64,000 nucleotides of DNA from Prosthecobacter sp. Lineage in GTDB: Bacteria > Verrucomicrobiota > Verrucomicrobiia > Verrucomicrobiales > Verrucomicrobiaceae. The stretch covers positions 46,217 to 110,216 of the forward strand of contig JAIPJY010000021.1 of NCBI GenBank assembly GCA_021733925.1, written 5' to 3'. Below the pieces are notes generated by a model. The model had not been told where the DNA came from and did not search any database. It worked only from the letters and a program-made list of their open reading frames with translations. Shown here piece by piece: positions 1-11,900 of the stretch. Each line of letters starts with the position of its first letter. Position 1 is the stretch's first letter. Made by a program: the position numbers and the translations under genes.

Positions 1-2
1 TG

Positions 3-2195
3 ACACCCGCACCTACCGTTCCCGCCGACGCAGTTTTCTCCGGTTACGACAAAAACAGTGATGGCAAAGTGACCACCGATGAACTGGCGAACGCGCAGGC
101 CTTTGGTCGTTTCGATCTCGACAAGGACGGCGCGATCTCCCTAGCGGAATACAACCAAGTGTCCGGCAAAACACCGTCCACCACGCCTCAGCCTCCCACG
201 CCGGGCACTCCAACGCCTCCGGCGGCCGCTGTCAGCCAGATCGACGCGATGGTGAAGCAGTTCGATGTGAATGCGGATGGCAGGATCACGCGAGAGGAAG
301 CCGCTGGAGCGCCGTGGTTCAATCGGGTGGACTCGAATGCCGATGGTGTGATCGACGCAGAGGAACTGGCGATGGTGAAGAAGGTCGTGGCACGCGGCGG
401 TACGGGTGGTGGACGCGGAATGCCTTCGGCAGCGCCAGCGATCTCGCCGGAGGACGTGAAGAAAGTCACCAGCGGCCCGGAGATTCTCAAGCCGGGCGAT
501 GTCGGCATCGGGCGCATGATTGCGGATGCGCCGTTCACCGACCTCGCGGGCAAGGCGCATCGCTTGAGCGAATTGAGGGCCAGCAAAGGCAGCGTCATCA
601 TCATGACTAGCGCCACCTGTCCGGTGAGCAAGCGCTACATCCCCAGCATCGTGAAGCTGGAAAAGGAACTCGCGGGCAAAGGCATCGCAATGCTGCTGGT
701 GAACCCCTTTGCCAGTGAGACAACGGAGGAAATCAAAGCCCAGCTCGCGGAGCACGGCCTCACTTCGCCCTACATCCACGACAAAGAAAAGACCCTCACC
801 GCCGCTCTCCAGGCCCGCACAACGACGGAAGTCTTCCTGCTCGATGCCACGCGCACGCTCGTCTATCGCGGAGCCTTCGATGACCAGTATGGCATCAACT
901 ACAACCTCGACGCCCCAAAGCATCGCTACCTGCACGATGCCATCGCTGCGTTCTTGAAGAACGAATCACCGCACACCGCCGCCACCGCCGCACCGGGCTG
1001 CGAACTCGATCTCGGCAGTGCACCGAAGCTTGCCGCCTCGCCCGTGACCTACCATCGTGATGTCGCCCGCATTCTTCAGCAGAACTGTGTGGAATGTCAT
1101 CGCAAAGACGGCATCGCGCCCTTTGCGCTGGATGACATCGAGGAGGTCAAAGACCGCGCCAAGGTCATCAAACGCGTTATTTCCGAAGGCACCATGCCGC
1201 CGTGGTTCGCTGCGTTGGACAAAGACGCCACGACGAATCCCTGGGTCAATGATTGCTCCCTCTCCGCCAAGGACAAAGCCGATCTGCTCGCGTGGATCGA
1301 GTCCAGCGACCGACCGCTCGGCATCGTGGCCGAGGCACCCGCGAAACGCACTTACCCCGCCGAATGGAGCATCGGCACGCCCGACCTCATCATCCCGCTG
1401 AGCCGCGCATACGACATCAAGGCCGACGGCTTCATGCCTTACGCCTTCGATGTCGTCGAAACCGACATCGCCGAGGACAAATGGGTCGCCGCGTATGAAA
1501 TCCTGCCGAGTGAGCGCGACGTGGTGCATCACGTCATCGTGCAGGTGCATGAAAAAGGCAGCGATGCCCGCGATCGCGAGGAAGGCGCGGGCGGTTACTG
1601 GGCCGTCTATGTCCCTGGCAACGGCTCCTGCGTTTATCCCGACGGCTTCGCCCGCAAAATCCCCGCCGGAGCGCGTGTCAGCTTCCAGATTCATTACACG
1701 CCGAGCGGCAGGGCCAAAAAGGAACGCCTGCGCATGGGCCTCGTCTTTGCCAAGACCGCACCGCAGTATGAAGTGAAGACCCTCGCCGTATCGAATCCGA
1801 AAATCTCCATTCCGCCCGGAGCCTCGCATCACGTCGAGACATCGACCCGCCGCGTGCCCTTCGACATCCCTATCACCGGCTACATGGCGCACATGCACAT
1901 TCGTGGGAAGGCCTTCAAATATGAAGTCACCTATGCCGACGGCAAAACGGAAACCCTGCTCGACATCCCCCGCTACGACTTCAACTGGCAGCTCCGCTAC
2001 GACTACAAACAGCCCAAGCTCATCCCACGCGGCAGCACACTCACTATCACCGCCGTGTATGACAACAGCGCCGAAAACAAAGCCAACCCCGACCCTACCA
2101 AACTCGTCAAATGGGGCTCACAAACTGTGGACGAGATGATGCTCGGCTACTTCGAATACTTCGTCCCGCTGAGCGGGAGCGTGGCGATGCAGTGA
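3..2195 (+). CDS. EF-hand / redoxin / cytochrome / Cu-monooxygenase-like fusion, 5' partial
   Basis: The open frame runs in from the window edge, so the true start and any signal peptide are missing; about 730 residues are visible. Order: EF-hand loops near residues 16-27 (DKNSDGKVTTDE), 38-49 and 80-115; a thioredoxin-like redoxin domain about 170-320 with one cysteine (C206 in SATCPVSK) instead of CxxC; a haem-binding CVECH at 362-366; then a type II copper ascorbate-dependent monooxygenase-like region with histidines in VVHHVIVQVH (about 509) and YMAHMHIRGK (about 630). This module order is known in Planctomycetes and Verrucomicrobia secreted proteins. The substrate is unknown. A periplasmic or surface redox enzyme is inferred. 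The lone redoxin cysteine argues against classic disulfide exchange. Confidence 0.8.
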   Translation, partial: TPAPTVPADAVFSGYDKNSDGKVTTDELANAQAFGRFDLDKDGAISLAEYNQVSGKTPSTTPQPPTPGTPTPPAAAVSQIDAMVKQFDVNADGRITREEAAGAPWFNRVDSNADGVIDAEELAMVKKVVARGGTGGGRGMPSAAPAISPEDVKKVTSGPEILKPGDVGIGRMIADAPFTDLAGKAHRLSELRASKGSVIIMTSATCPVSKRYIPSIVKLEKELAGKGIAMLLVNPFASETTEEIKAQLAEHGLTSPYIHDKEKTLTAALQARTTTEVFLLDATRTLVYRGAFDDQYGINYNLDAPKHRYLHDAIAAFLKNESPHTAATAAPGCELDLGSAPKLAASPVTYHRDVARILQQNCVECHRKDGIAPFALDDIEEVKDRAKVIKRVISEGTMPPWFAALDKDATTNPWVNDCSLSAKDKADLLAWIESSDRPLGIVAEAPAKRTYPAEWSIGTPDLIIPLSRAYDIKADGFMPYAFDVVETDIAEDKWVAAYEILPSERDVVHHVIVQVHEKGSDARDREEGAGGYWAVYVPGNGSCVYPDGFARKIPAGARVSFQIHYTPSGRAKKERLRMGLVFAKTAPQYEVKTLAVSNPKISIPPGASHHVETSTRRVPFDIPITGYMAHMHIRGKAFKYEVTYADGKTETLLDIPRYDFNWQLRYDYKQPKLIPRGSTLTITAVYDNSAENKANPDPTKLVKWGSQTVDEMMLGYFEYFVPLSGSVAMQ

Positions 2196-2397
2196 GCGAA
2201 TGAGTCCGGTTTAGGGCTTCGGTGATCTCGGAGAAGTTCTGCTCAAAGGCCCGCATCGCCTCGGCGCGATCCGTTCCCTCGGCCCTCCGCTTCTCCATCA
2301 ACTCCCGCACCCGTTGCACCACCGCCAGCGCCTCGGGGCTGTAGCGCTGCTGCTGCTCATTCACCGCCAGCTCCATCCGAATAAAGCGTGCGACCAT
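2107..2397 (-). CDS. Small charged ORF downstream of a vapC remnant, doubtful gene
   Basis: This 96-aa frame starts at an ATG overlapping the TGA of the PIN-domain remnant (TGATG). The first 65 residues are Glu/Arg/Ala-rich and helical-looking (for example VVQRVRELMEKRRAEG), as in a small accessory or antitoxin-like protein. The last 30 residues are Arg/Ser-rich and are read antisense through the end of the preceding plus-strand gene, so the native C-terminus is probably lost. No family was recognised. It may be the leftover partner of the broken toxin gene or a non-expressed fragment. Confidence 0.3.
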   Translation of the reverse strand: MVARFIRMELAVNEQQQRYSPEALAVVQRVRELMEKRRAEGTDRAEAMRAFEQNFSEITEALNRTHSLTASPRSRSAGRSIRSSRASSRPQFVSPI

Positions 2398-2471
2398 CAC
2401 GGCTCGACGATTCGCATCGTGGGAAGGATGTTGCGGAAGTCGGTGGCGTTGCGCGTGATGATGCCTTGGAA
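2397..2471 (-). pseudogene. VapC / PIN-domain toxin, C-terminal remnant
   Basis: In this frame the minus strand reads GIITRNATDFRNILPTMRIV then a short tail and TGA. This is the typical end of a VapC-type PIN RNase, in which the ITRNxxDF segment carries the last acidic residue of the active site. Everything upstream of the motif is missing and is replaced by the start of an unrelated oxidoreductase gene in another frame. It therefore cannot encode a working toxin. Confidence 0.6.
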
Positions 2472-2478
2472 TCGCTCG

Positions 2479-2613
2479 GTTGGATGGAATCCAGTTCCAC
2501 TCGGCGTCAGGAGAGATGACGACGATCTCATGACCGTGCCCGAGTTTCTTCCGCAGCAATGTCGCCGCAGTGTGACCGGCGATGCCAGCTCCTAGAATGA
2601 CAGATTTCGCCAT
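2479..2613 (-). pseudogene. Sulfide:quinone reductase-like flavoprotein, N-terminal remnant
   Basis: The first 45 residues form a clean Rossmann FAD-binding start, with GAGIAGHTAA and then EWNWIPSN, as in sulfide:quinone oxidoreductase or FCSD-like flavoproteins. The similarity stops at the SN; the next bases belong, in another frame, to the PIN-domain remnant. The full enzyme is about 400 aa, so about 90 percent is gone. It is the last gene of the minus-strand block with the DsrE-like protein, which fits an original sulfur or redox role (inference). Confidence 0.6.
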
Positions 2614-2674
2614 GACGGTGGATGGGTGAGCGGTTGGGTCCGGAGACTTGGTGAAAATGAGCCGACGCGGCGGA

Positions 2675-3025
2675 TCAGGAGTTCAGCGCGGCGTCGAGAG
2701 CACGCAGCGCATGCATGATTCGCTCGTGATGGTCCTTTGTGGCCTCGTGCTCCTGTTTTTGTTTCGCGTGGTCTGCTTCGGCGTGCTGGTGTGTGGCGTT
2801 GGGCGCATTTCCAGCTTTCTCGTGGTCGACGATCTCCTGTTCGTGAGTGACGATCTCTGCCTCATGGGCGCGGATGCTTGCCTCGTGACTCGCGAGTTCC
2901 TCTTGCGCCCGTTTCAGGATGGCGGCGGCTTCCTGGTGGTCGGCAGACCAGGCGGCGTGGTCGTTTTTCCAGGCGGCATGATCCAGTTTGTCACTGGCGT
3001 GTTCGGTGGTGGTATCGGTGTTCAT
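2675..3025 (-). CDS. His-rich coiled-coil protein, unknown
   Basis: 116 aa from an ATG giving MNTDTTTEHASD; a frame extension 25 codons upstream lacks similar composition. The protein is very hydrophilic, with His repeated roughly every 4-8 residues in heptad-like runs (DHAAW, DHQEA, HEASIRAHEAEIVTHEQE, DHHERI). It has no signal peptide, membrane segment or cysteine. This suggests a helical, possibly metal-buffering soluble protein. It follows the DsrE-like and Dps genes on the same strand, so a metal or oxidative-stress role is inferred from context only. Confidence 0.55.
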   Translation of the reverse strand: MNTDTTTEHASDKLDHAAWKNDHAAWSADHQEAAAILKRAQEELASHEASIRAHEAEIVTHEQEIVDHEKAGNAPNATHQHAEADHAKQKQEHEATKDHHERIMHALRALDAALNS

Positions 3026-3110
3026 GGTGGTGTGGTGTTTTCGATGTGGGACTGCTGACCAGTGTGCGAAGGCGTGGCATGAACCGCGTAACGCTTTCAT
3101 GCTTCAGCGC

Positions 3111-3602
3111 TCAATACGAGAAGCTCAGTGCCGCAGCCGGGAGCGCTTTGAAGAGATCTTCGTGGTGGACCACGACGGCACCTTTGATGAGGTTGGACTC
3201 GGCGACCTTGGAGACGGCGGCGCAATGCCCGCAGACGTAGAGTTCGCCGCCATCGGCCACAAAGCTCGCTATCATTTGCTTCACAGGCGGAAAGTCGGCA
3301 AACTTCAGATCCGCCGAAAGGTCCGCCGTTGCGAGCACCGCCGCGTGGACATTCAGGAAGATGACGGCCCTGCGCCCGGCCTTGATGGCATTGCTGGCAA
3401 GACTAATGCCCATGCATGCAGCATGGAGGTCATCCGTGCTGCGGGTGATGTTCACGACCACGGTAGGCTTGCCTTTGGGAGACACGGCGGCCTTTTCTCC
3501 CGCTGTTGTCTGGGCGGACAAGGTGGGCTGAAACAGCGGGGAAATCCAGGCAAGCGCAAGAGCGATGACGGGGATGATGGAACGGAGTTGGATGGTTTTC
3601 AT
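3111..3602 (-). CDS. Exported DsrE/DsrF-like family protein
   Basis: 163 aa. Residues 1-30 form a signal peptide (MKTIQL, hydrophobic IIPVIALALAWI, cleavage near LSAQ). The mature part begins with TVVVNITRSTDDLHAACMG, followed by helix-strand repeats ending in a YVCGHCAAV segment and an LIKGAVVVHH strand, the layout of periplasmic DsrE-like sulfur-carrier or sulfur-relay proteins. The CGHC pair could be redox active or bind metal. It lies between dps and the His-rich gene, and a truncated sulfide:quinone reductase-like gene lies further downstream. The exact partner is unknown. Confidence 0.7.
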   Translation of the reverse strand: MKTIQLRSIIPVIALALAWISPLFQPTLSAQTTAGEKAAVSPKGKPTVVVNITRSTDDLHAACMGISLASNAIKAGRRAVIFLNVHAAVLATADLSADLKFADFPPVKQMIASFVADGGELYVCGHCAAVSKVAESNLIKGAVVVHHEDLFKALPAAALSFSY

Positions 3603-3662
3603 GGTTCTATGGTGTGCGGTTTGGTTTTGTTGGTTTTGGGATGGAAGGAAATGAACTATGGA

Positions 3663-4145
3663 TCAGTCCTCGAGCAGACTGCGCAGCATCCACGCGGTCT
3701 TTTCGTGAAGCTGGATGCGCTGGGTCAAAAGATCGGCGCTGGCTTCGTCGGAGGCTTTTTCCACGACGGGGAAGATGGAGCGCGCGGTGCGCACGACAGC
3801 TTCATGACCGTTGACCAGCAGGCGGACCATTTCTGTGGCCTTCGGGACGCCGGGGACTTCCTGGATGGAACTGAGGCTCACAAACTCCGCGTAAGTGCCT
3901 GGCGCGTGCATGCCCAGCGCACGGATGCGCTCGGCGATGATGTCCACGGCGAGTGCCAGCTCGGTGTAGTGCAGCTCGAACATGACGTGCAGCGTCTGGA
4001 ACATCGGGCCGGTGACGTTCCAGTGGAAGTTGTGCGTCTGGAGATAGAGCGTGTAGCTGTCCGCGAGCAGACGCGAGAGCCCAGCGGCGATGTCGGTGCG
4101 GTCGGTTTCGCTGATGCCGGTGTTGATGGGTGTATTCGTTTTCAT
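3663..4145 (-). CDS. dps: Dps family DNA-protection / iron-storage ferritin
   Basis: 160 aa, normal for Dps. The ferroxidase signature is visible: LQTHNFHWNVTGPMF (His, His, Trp) followed by HYTELALAVDIIAERI (Asp, Glu). Dps forms dodecamers that oxidise Fe2+ with peroxide, store iron and may coat DNA in stationary phase. It sits between a DUF2202 ferritin-like gene and a DsrE-like gene, all on the minus strand and downstream of katG and a Fur-type regulator, so joint peroxide or iron control is likely though no operator was seen directly upstream. Confidence 0.92.
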   Translation of the reverse strand: MKTNTPINTGISETDRTDIAAGLSRLLADSYTLYLQTHNFHWNVTGPMFQTLHVMFELHYTELALAVDIIAERIRALGMHAPGTYAEFVSLSSIQEVPGVPKATEMVRLLVNGHEAVVRTARSIFPVVEKASDEASADLLTQRIQLHEKTAWMLRSLLED

Positions 4146-4167
4146 GAGGGTTGTTCAGGGGCTGGGA

Positions 4168-4749
4168 TCAGTTCGCGGGTCGTCCTTTGCCGCGTCCTCC
4201 CTTTGGCCAGGGGAGCTTCTGCATCTCGGCCTCGTCGAGCTGGCCTTGGGATGCCGCCGCTGCCTGGAAGGCGGGCAGGTGAGCTTCAAGCGAGGCACTC
4301 CGCAGGTTGGTGAACACCTGCGTGAGGTCCGGGTAGTTTTTCACGGCGGCCATATACCCGTCATAGAGGGCGACGTTCTTCTTTTCGGCTTCAATGCCAT
4401 CCTTCGCGGCTTGCAGTAGCGTCTCTGGCGGAGTCACTTTCCCCGCAAACTTGTCTTCGGGAATGGCGACGCCGTATTTCTCAAACTGTCGCCTCAGCGC
4501 CTGGATGTGCCGTGTTTCAGCCTCGCGAATGTTCGCGTAAGGTTGGACGTCACCGAACTTCTTCAAAATGGTGGTGTAGAGCGCGTGGGCGGCGAACTCG
4601 CCCTCCGGTCCAGCGAGTGTCTCGACGAGCGCTTGCCTGGCTTCGGTGGTTAAGCCGCCTGAGGCACGGCCACGTCCAGCTTGCTGCGCCGTGGCGGAAA
4701 GGGTGAGTAGCAGGACGAACGCTGTCGCCAAGGTGGTGAGTGATTTCAT
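4168..4749 (-). CDS. DUF2202 ferritin-like exported protein
   Basis: 193 aa starting MKSLTTLATAFVLLLTLSA, a clear signal peptide; an in-frame extension 24 codons upstream is rejected because it would bury that signal. The mature protein has the DUF2202 four-helix pattern with Glu and His residues spaced as in a diiron site (EGEFAAHALY, EAETRHIQAL, EAEKKNVALYDGY, SLEAHLPAF). The C-terminus is Gly/Lys/Arg-rich. Members are predicted ferritin-like metal proteins. It is upstream of dps on the same strand with a short gap, so cotranscription is likely. Confidence 0.8.
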   Translation of the reverse strand: MKSLTTLATAFVLLLTLSATAQQAGRGRASGGLTTEARQALVETLAGPEGEFAAHALYTTILKKFGDVQPYANIREAETRHIQALRRQFEKYGVAIPEDKFAGKVTPPETLLQAAKDGIEAEKKNVALYDGYMAAVKNYPDLTQVFTNLRSASLEAHLPAFQAAAASQGQLDEAEMQKLPWPKGGRGKGRPAN

Positions 4750-5196
4750 GGTGGGATTCACCGGTGTGCGGGGTTGGTTGCGATGGTGGATGACCAGCTC
4801 CACGACACCGTAAAGATGCAAGCCGACGCCTGATCGTCGCGGTGAAATGTGAGGCGGATCTTGCGCTGAAAATCCCTGTGCAGGTGCCGCAGGTGATTGG
4901 GCGAACTGGGTTGGTCACAGCGTGAAGGCATGAGGCGATGGGGATGGCGATTTCATGGCTGATTCGTGTTTGAAGTGATAGACGGAGTTGAAGCCGCTAA
5001 ACACGTCAGCCTATGAAACTTTAGAGCGCTCAGAAATGGGGTGAACACCCCAATCCATCAGCCACATCGCGACGGCTCTTATAATGCCATTACGAAGCAT
5101 CCAGCTCCATCACTTCGTCAAACTCAAGAGCCGCAAGATCACCAGCATCCGCACCGGCTTTGCATATCTCAGACGAATTGATCACCGAGTCATGAC
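4750..5196. other. Gene-free spacer between the dps block and katG
   Basis: No convincing coding frame is seen on either strand over about 450 bases. It should hold the promoter of the minus-strand DUF2202-dps-DsrE genes, but I could not identify convincing -35 and -10 boxes. Its right end is the katG terminator. Confidence 0.5.
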
Positions 5197-5228
5197 AAAA
5201 AAATGGCGGCCCGGAAACGGGCCGCCAT
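5197..5228 (-). terminator. Rho-independent terminator of katG
   Basis: A perfect 11-bp stem (ATGGCGGCCCG paired with CGGGCCGCCAT) with a 4-nt loop at 5203-5228 is followed, reading on the minus strand, by seven T residues (5203-5197). It lies 16 bases after the katG stop codon, the expected geometry for an intrinsic terminator of that gene. Confidence 0.9.
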
Positions 5229-5244
5229 TCAAGCGCCAACTTGG

Positions 5245-8101
<2,857 letters not shown>

Positions 8102-8108
8102 CGGCGTG

Positions 8109-8138
8109 ATTGTTGAATCCAGATATGGATTCTGTCAA
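8109..8138 (-). promoter_or_regulatory. Promoter with embedded palindromic operator for the regulator-katG operon
   Basis: On the minus strand TTGACA (8138-8133) is followed by exactly 18 bp forming the palindrome GAATCCATATCTGGATTC (8132-8115) and then AACAAT (8114-8109), a 4 of 6 match to TATAAT. The start codon of the Fur-type gene is 7 nt further, so the transcript may be leaderless. Another GAATCCA sequence occurs in the 34-bp gap before katG (7651-7684). An operator in the spacer would block polymerase directly. Confidence 0.65.
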
Positions 8139-8198
8139 TAACTGGTTTAGATCCAATTCGTTTATCGCCGGGCACTGAAGATGAGATTGTCCTCTGAC

Positions 8199-8537
8199 CT
8201 ACCCCATAGAAATGAAAAAGCCTGGAAACAACCCGGAGCTGTGCGCAAGCAGAGTCAGGGTGGAATGGCGCCGGATTGATCGCGACGCGCTGAGTTTGCC
8301 CAAGACTTCCACGATGATCTTCGGCTTCTCTGAGCGCGCTGCCAGCGCCATCACGGTGGCGCTGGAGAGCTGCATGAGCACGGCAGCGGCGACAGGATGC
8401 AGCAGACCGGCGGCGATGATCATGCCGAGGGTGTTATAAGTGGGGGCGGCGCGCAGGATGAGGCGGACGCGTGTGGCGAGTGCGCGGGCTTCCTGGCAGA
8501 GCGAGGGCAGAGCGGCGAAGTCGGGTCGCAGCCAGCG
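8199..8537 (-). pseudogene. Heavy-metal P-type ATPase, C-terminal remnant
   Basis: The reading frame holds LRPDFAALPSLCQEARAL, then ILRAAPTYNTLGMIIAAGLL and HPVAAAVLMQLSSATVMALA. This is the last transmembrane pair of P1B-type metal-transporting ATPases, which commonly read YNxLGxxxAAxGLLHP...LMxxSS. All catalytic parts (DKTG, HP, TGDN) are missing. The similarity ends near 8540, where a plus-strand hydrolase remnant begins. Confidence 0.6.
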
Positions 8538-8552
8538 GGCCTGGACGCTGGC

Positions 8553-8744
8553 GGTGCGGTGGACGGCGAAGGCGGCCACTCCTGGGGCGGAGCGAACGGC
8601 ACGCAGTTGTGGCTCGACCGGACGAACCACCTCTTTGCCATCTTCATGGTGCAGACGCAGCTCTACAAAGACCCGACCTACGGCACCTTCCGCGCCCTCG
8701 CCAACGGGTCCGCCGGCATCGCCAGCCGTCGCGCCGGACTGTGA
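8553..8744 (+). pseudogene. Beta-lactamase-type serine hydrolase, C-terminal remnant
   Basis: About 63 residues read HSWGGANGTQLWLDRTNHLF followed by AIFMVQTQLY and a stop. This matches the end of class C beta-lactamase-like serine hydrolases (WGGxxGTxFWxDP...xVFMVQ). The catalytic SxxK and YxN parts are absent. The frame is open upstream only because it runs antisense through the ATPase remnant, so no functional protein is expected. Confidence 0.6.
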
Positions 8745-8917
8745 AGACAATCCATTTCGATAGCTCTTTCTGTCCATGTTCCGCCCCGCAATGGAAGAAC
8801 CTTTTGTCACCATTTCACGCCGCGATGTAACCGACCGCCTTCACCGGGATGTGAGAAAATTGTCCACCTTTCGCCTTCCCACGGAACATCCCTTCAACAG
8901 CCACGCTTCTTCACGCC

Positions 8918-11900
8918 ATGAAACTCATCCTCACCAGCTTACTGTTAGTCACCTGCATCGCCATCGCCCAGGACGCTGCCCCGCCCGATTGGCTCAAGAA
9001 GATCGACCGCAATGGCGATGGCAAAGTCTCCCGTGAGGAGATGCCGAAGATCTTTGATCTGATCGACGCGGACAAAGACGGCATCGGCACCGTGGCGGAG
9101 CTGACGGCGTATTTCACCAAGGCCAAGGCGAAAGGCCAGACAAAGGGGGCGACGCCAAGTCCATCCCCATCAACGGCACCGGCCCCAGGCTCGGCGAATC
9201 CGAACGAGCCTGCGGCACGCGGGGCCTTGCCGGAGACGGTCGAGAAACGCGCCATCACCATCTGGAGCGATGGCACGCGCATGGCGGGCGATCTTTACCT
9301 GCCGAAGAACCGCAAGGAAGGCGAGAAGCTGCCTGCCATCGTCTTTTGCGCGGGAACGGGCGGCACGAAAGGCGGCACGGGTGGGCGCTTGGGGCCGATC
9401 TTTGCGGAGAAGGGCTATGTGGCGCTGGCTTTCGATTATCGGGGCTGGGGAGAGAGCGAGAGCCAGTTCATGGCCGCCGAGCCACAGCCGAAACCGGACG
9501 AGAAGGGCGAGATGACGATCAAGGTGAAGGCGCTGCGCTGGCAGATGAACTACACCGATCAGACCGAGGACATTCGCGCGGCGATCAGTTTCCTCGTGGG
9601 CGAGCCTTCGGTGGACCCGCAGCGCATCGGCATCATGGGCAGCAGCTACGGCGGCGGGCTCGTGACCTACATGGCGGGCACGGACCCGCGCGTGAAGTGC
9701 GTCGTCGCGCAGGTGCCGGGGCTCGGCGGTGCGAATCGTGATCGCGCCCTCGCCGCCGCCTTCCGCCTGCACACGCAGCAGGCTCGTGGCGAGGTGGAGC
9801 CTGTGCCGCTGGAGACGGGCAAGATGACCGGCAAGATGGAGAAATACTCGAACATGCGGACGAACGCGGCCAAGAGCATCGGCTTCAGTGGCCTCGAAGC
9901 CGCCGCGAAGATCAACGTGCCTGCGCTCTTCGTCGTCGCGGAGAACGAGGAACTGAGCAACAACGACATCGTCGCCGAGGCGCAAAAGCAGATCGCCGCT
10001 CGCGGCGTGCCGTCGAAGTTTCACGTCGTCAAAGGCATCACGCACTACGGCATTTACCGCGAAGGTTTCCAGGAAGCGACCGCACTGGAGATCGCGTGGT
10101 TTGAAGAGCATTTGAAGGGTGCGGCAGCGAAACCTGCGGCTTCAACACCTGAGACGCCTCCGGCTCCAAAAACGGCTCCTGCCGCCAATACGACTCCAAA
10201 ACTCGAAGAAGGCTTCAAGGCTCTGGATGCGGACAAAAACGGAAAACTCAGCGCGGAGGAGTTTGCGGCACTGAAGTTGGGCACGACCTACTTTCGCGAG
10301 CATCCTGAGCAGTTGGAGCCTGCATTCAAAAAGCTCGATGCGGATGCAGACGACGCTTTGACGCTCGAAGAGTATCGAAACATCGCCAGACCGCGCCAAA
10401 GCAAAGGCGGCCAGGGCAAAGGCAAGGCGAAGCGCCCTCCAGCCGAGACGGAAGCTCCCAAAGCATCGGCGGAGGCCACGTCCGAGAAGAGCATGAAATT
10501 TGCCGATGCTGATCTGGCCTTCTTTGAGAAGAACATCCGCCCTGTGCTCATCAAGAGCTGCTACGAGTGCCACAGCGCGGAGGCGGACAAGCTGAAAGCC
10601 GGACTGGCGCTGGATGCGCGGGTGGCGTTGCTGAAGGGAGGCGATAGCGGGGCAGCCGTGGTGCTGGGAAAGCCGGAGGAGAGTTTGCTCATCAAGTCGC
10701 TGCGGCATGATGATCCTGATTTGAAGATGCCGCCGGAGAAGCATGGCGGAAAGCTGAGCGAGGCAGTGATCGCGAACTTCGTGGAGTGGGTGAAGCGCGG
10801 TGCGCCGATGCCGGAAGGTCAGGCGGTGGCCGTGGCGCAAAAAATGGAGGCGCGGATGGATCATTGGGCGTTCAAGCCGATGAAGGACTCGCCTGCGCCA
10901 ACGGTGAAGAGCACGTCCTGGCCGCGCACGGAGGTGGATCGCTTTGTGTTGGCGGAGTTGGAGAAGAAAGGTCTCGCGCCCGTGGCGGATGCGGAGCCTG
11001 CGGCGTTGCTCCGTCGCGTGCATCTCGATTTGACCGGACTGCCGCCGACGGCGGAGCAGGTGACGGCTTTTCTCGCGGCACCGAGCGAGTCACGCATCGA
11101 CGGCGTGATTGATGAACTCATGAAATCGCCGCAGTTTGGCGAGCGCTGGGGCCGTCACTGGCTGGATGTGGCACGGTATGCGGAGAGCAGCGGCAAGGAG
11201 ACGGATTTCGCGTATCCGCACGCGTGGCGGTATCGCGATTATGTGATCAAGGCCTTCAATGCGGACATGCCGTTTGATCAGTTCATCCGCGAGCAGATCG
11301 CCGGGGATTTGTTTGAGGCTCGCGAGGACAAGGAGCGGGCGGAGTTGCTCATCGCGACCGGCTTTCTCGCCATCGGGCCGAAATCGCACATCGAGAAGAA
11401 TCCGCTCCAGTTTGAAATGGATGTGGTGGACGAACAGATCGACACCGTGAGCCAGGCTTTCCTCGGTCTCACAGCGGCCTGCGCCCGCTGCCACGATCAC
11501 AAATACGATCCCGTCTCGCAGCGCGACTACTACGCGCTGGCGGGCATCTTCCGCAGCACGGACACGAAGTTTGGCACGATCAAGCTGGTGCAAAACAACA
11601 ATGTCAGCACGCTCGTGCCACTGCCTGCCACTGCGGGCCAGCCGGATGCGCTCAAGCCGCTGATGCCACGCGAGCGAGAACGCCTGGAGAGGTTGGTGGC
11701 ACAGGGCACGGCTCGGCTTGCGGAACTCACCAAGGAGAAGATGTTCGCGTCGTCGGAGTTTGTTCAGACGCGACTTCGCACCCAGACATCCGCCGCGCAT
11801 CTCGCCGCCTACGAGGCCGACGGCACGCCGAAGCAGTTCGCCACCTGCGTGCTGGAGCGCGACAAGCCGCGCGACTCCGCGCTGCTGCTGCGCGGCGAGG

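Noticed and set aside
2988-4313. A 441-codon plus-strand open frame
   Set aside because: Covers dps and DsrE-like genes on the opposite strand; no motif.
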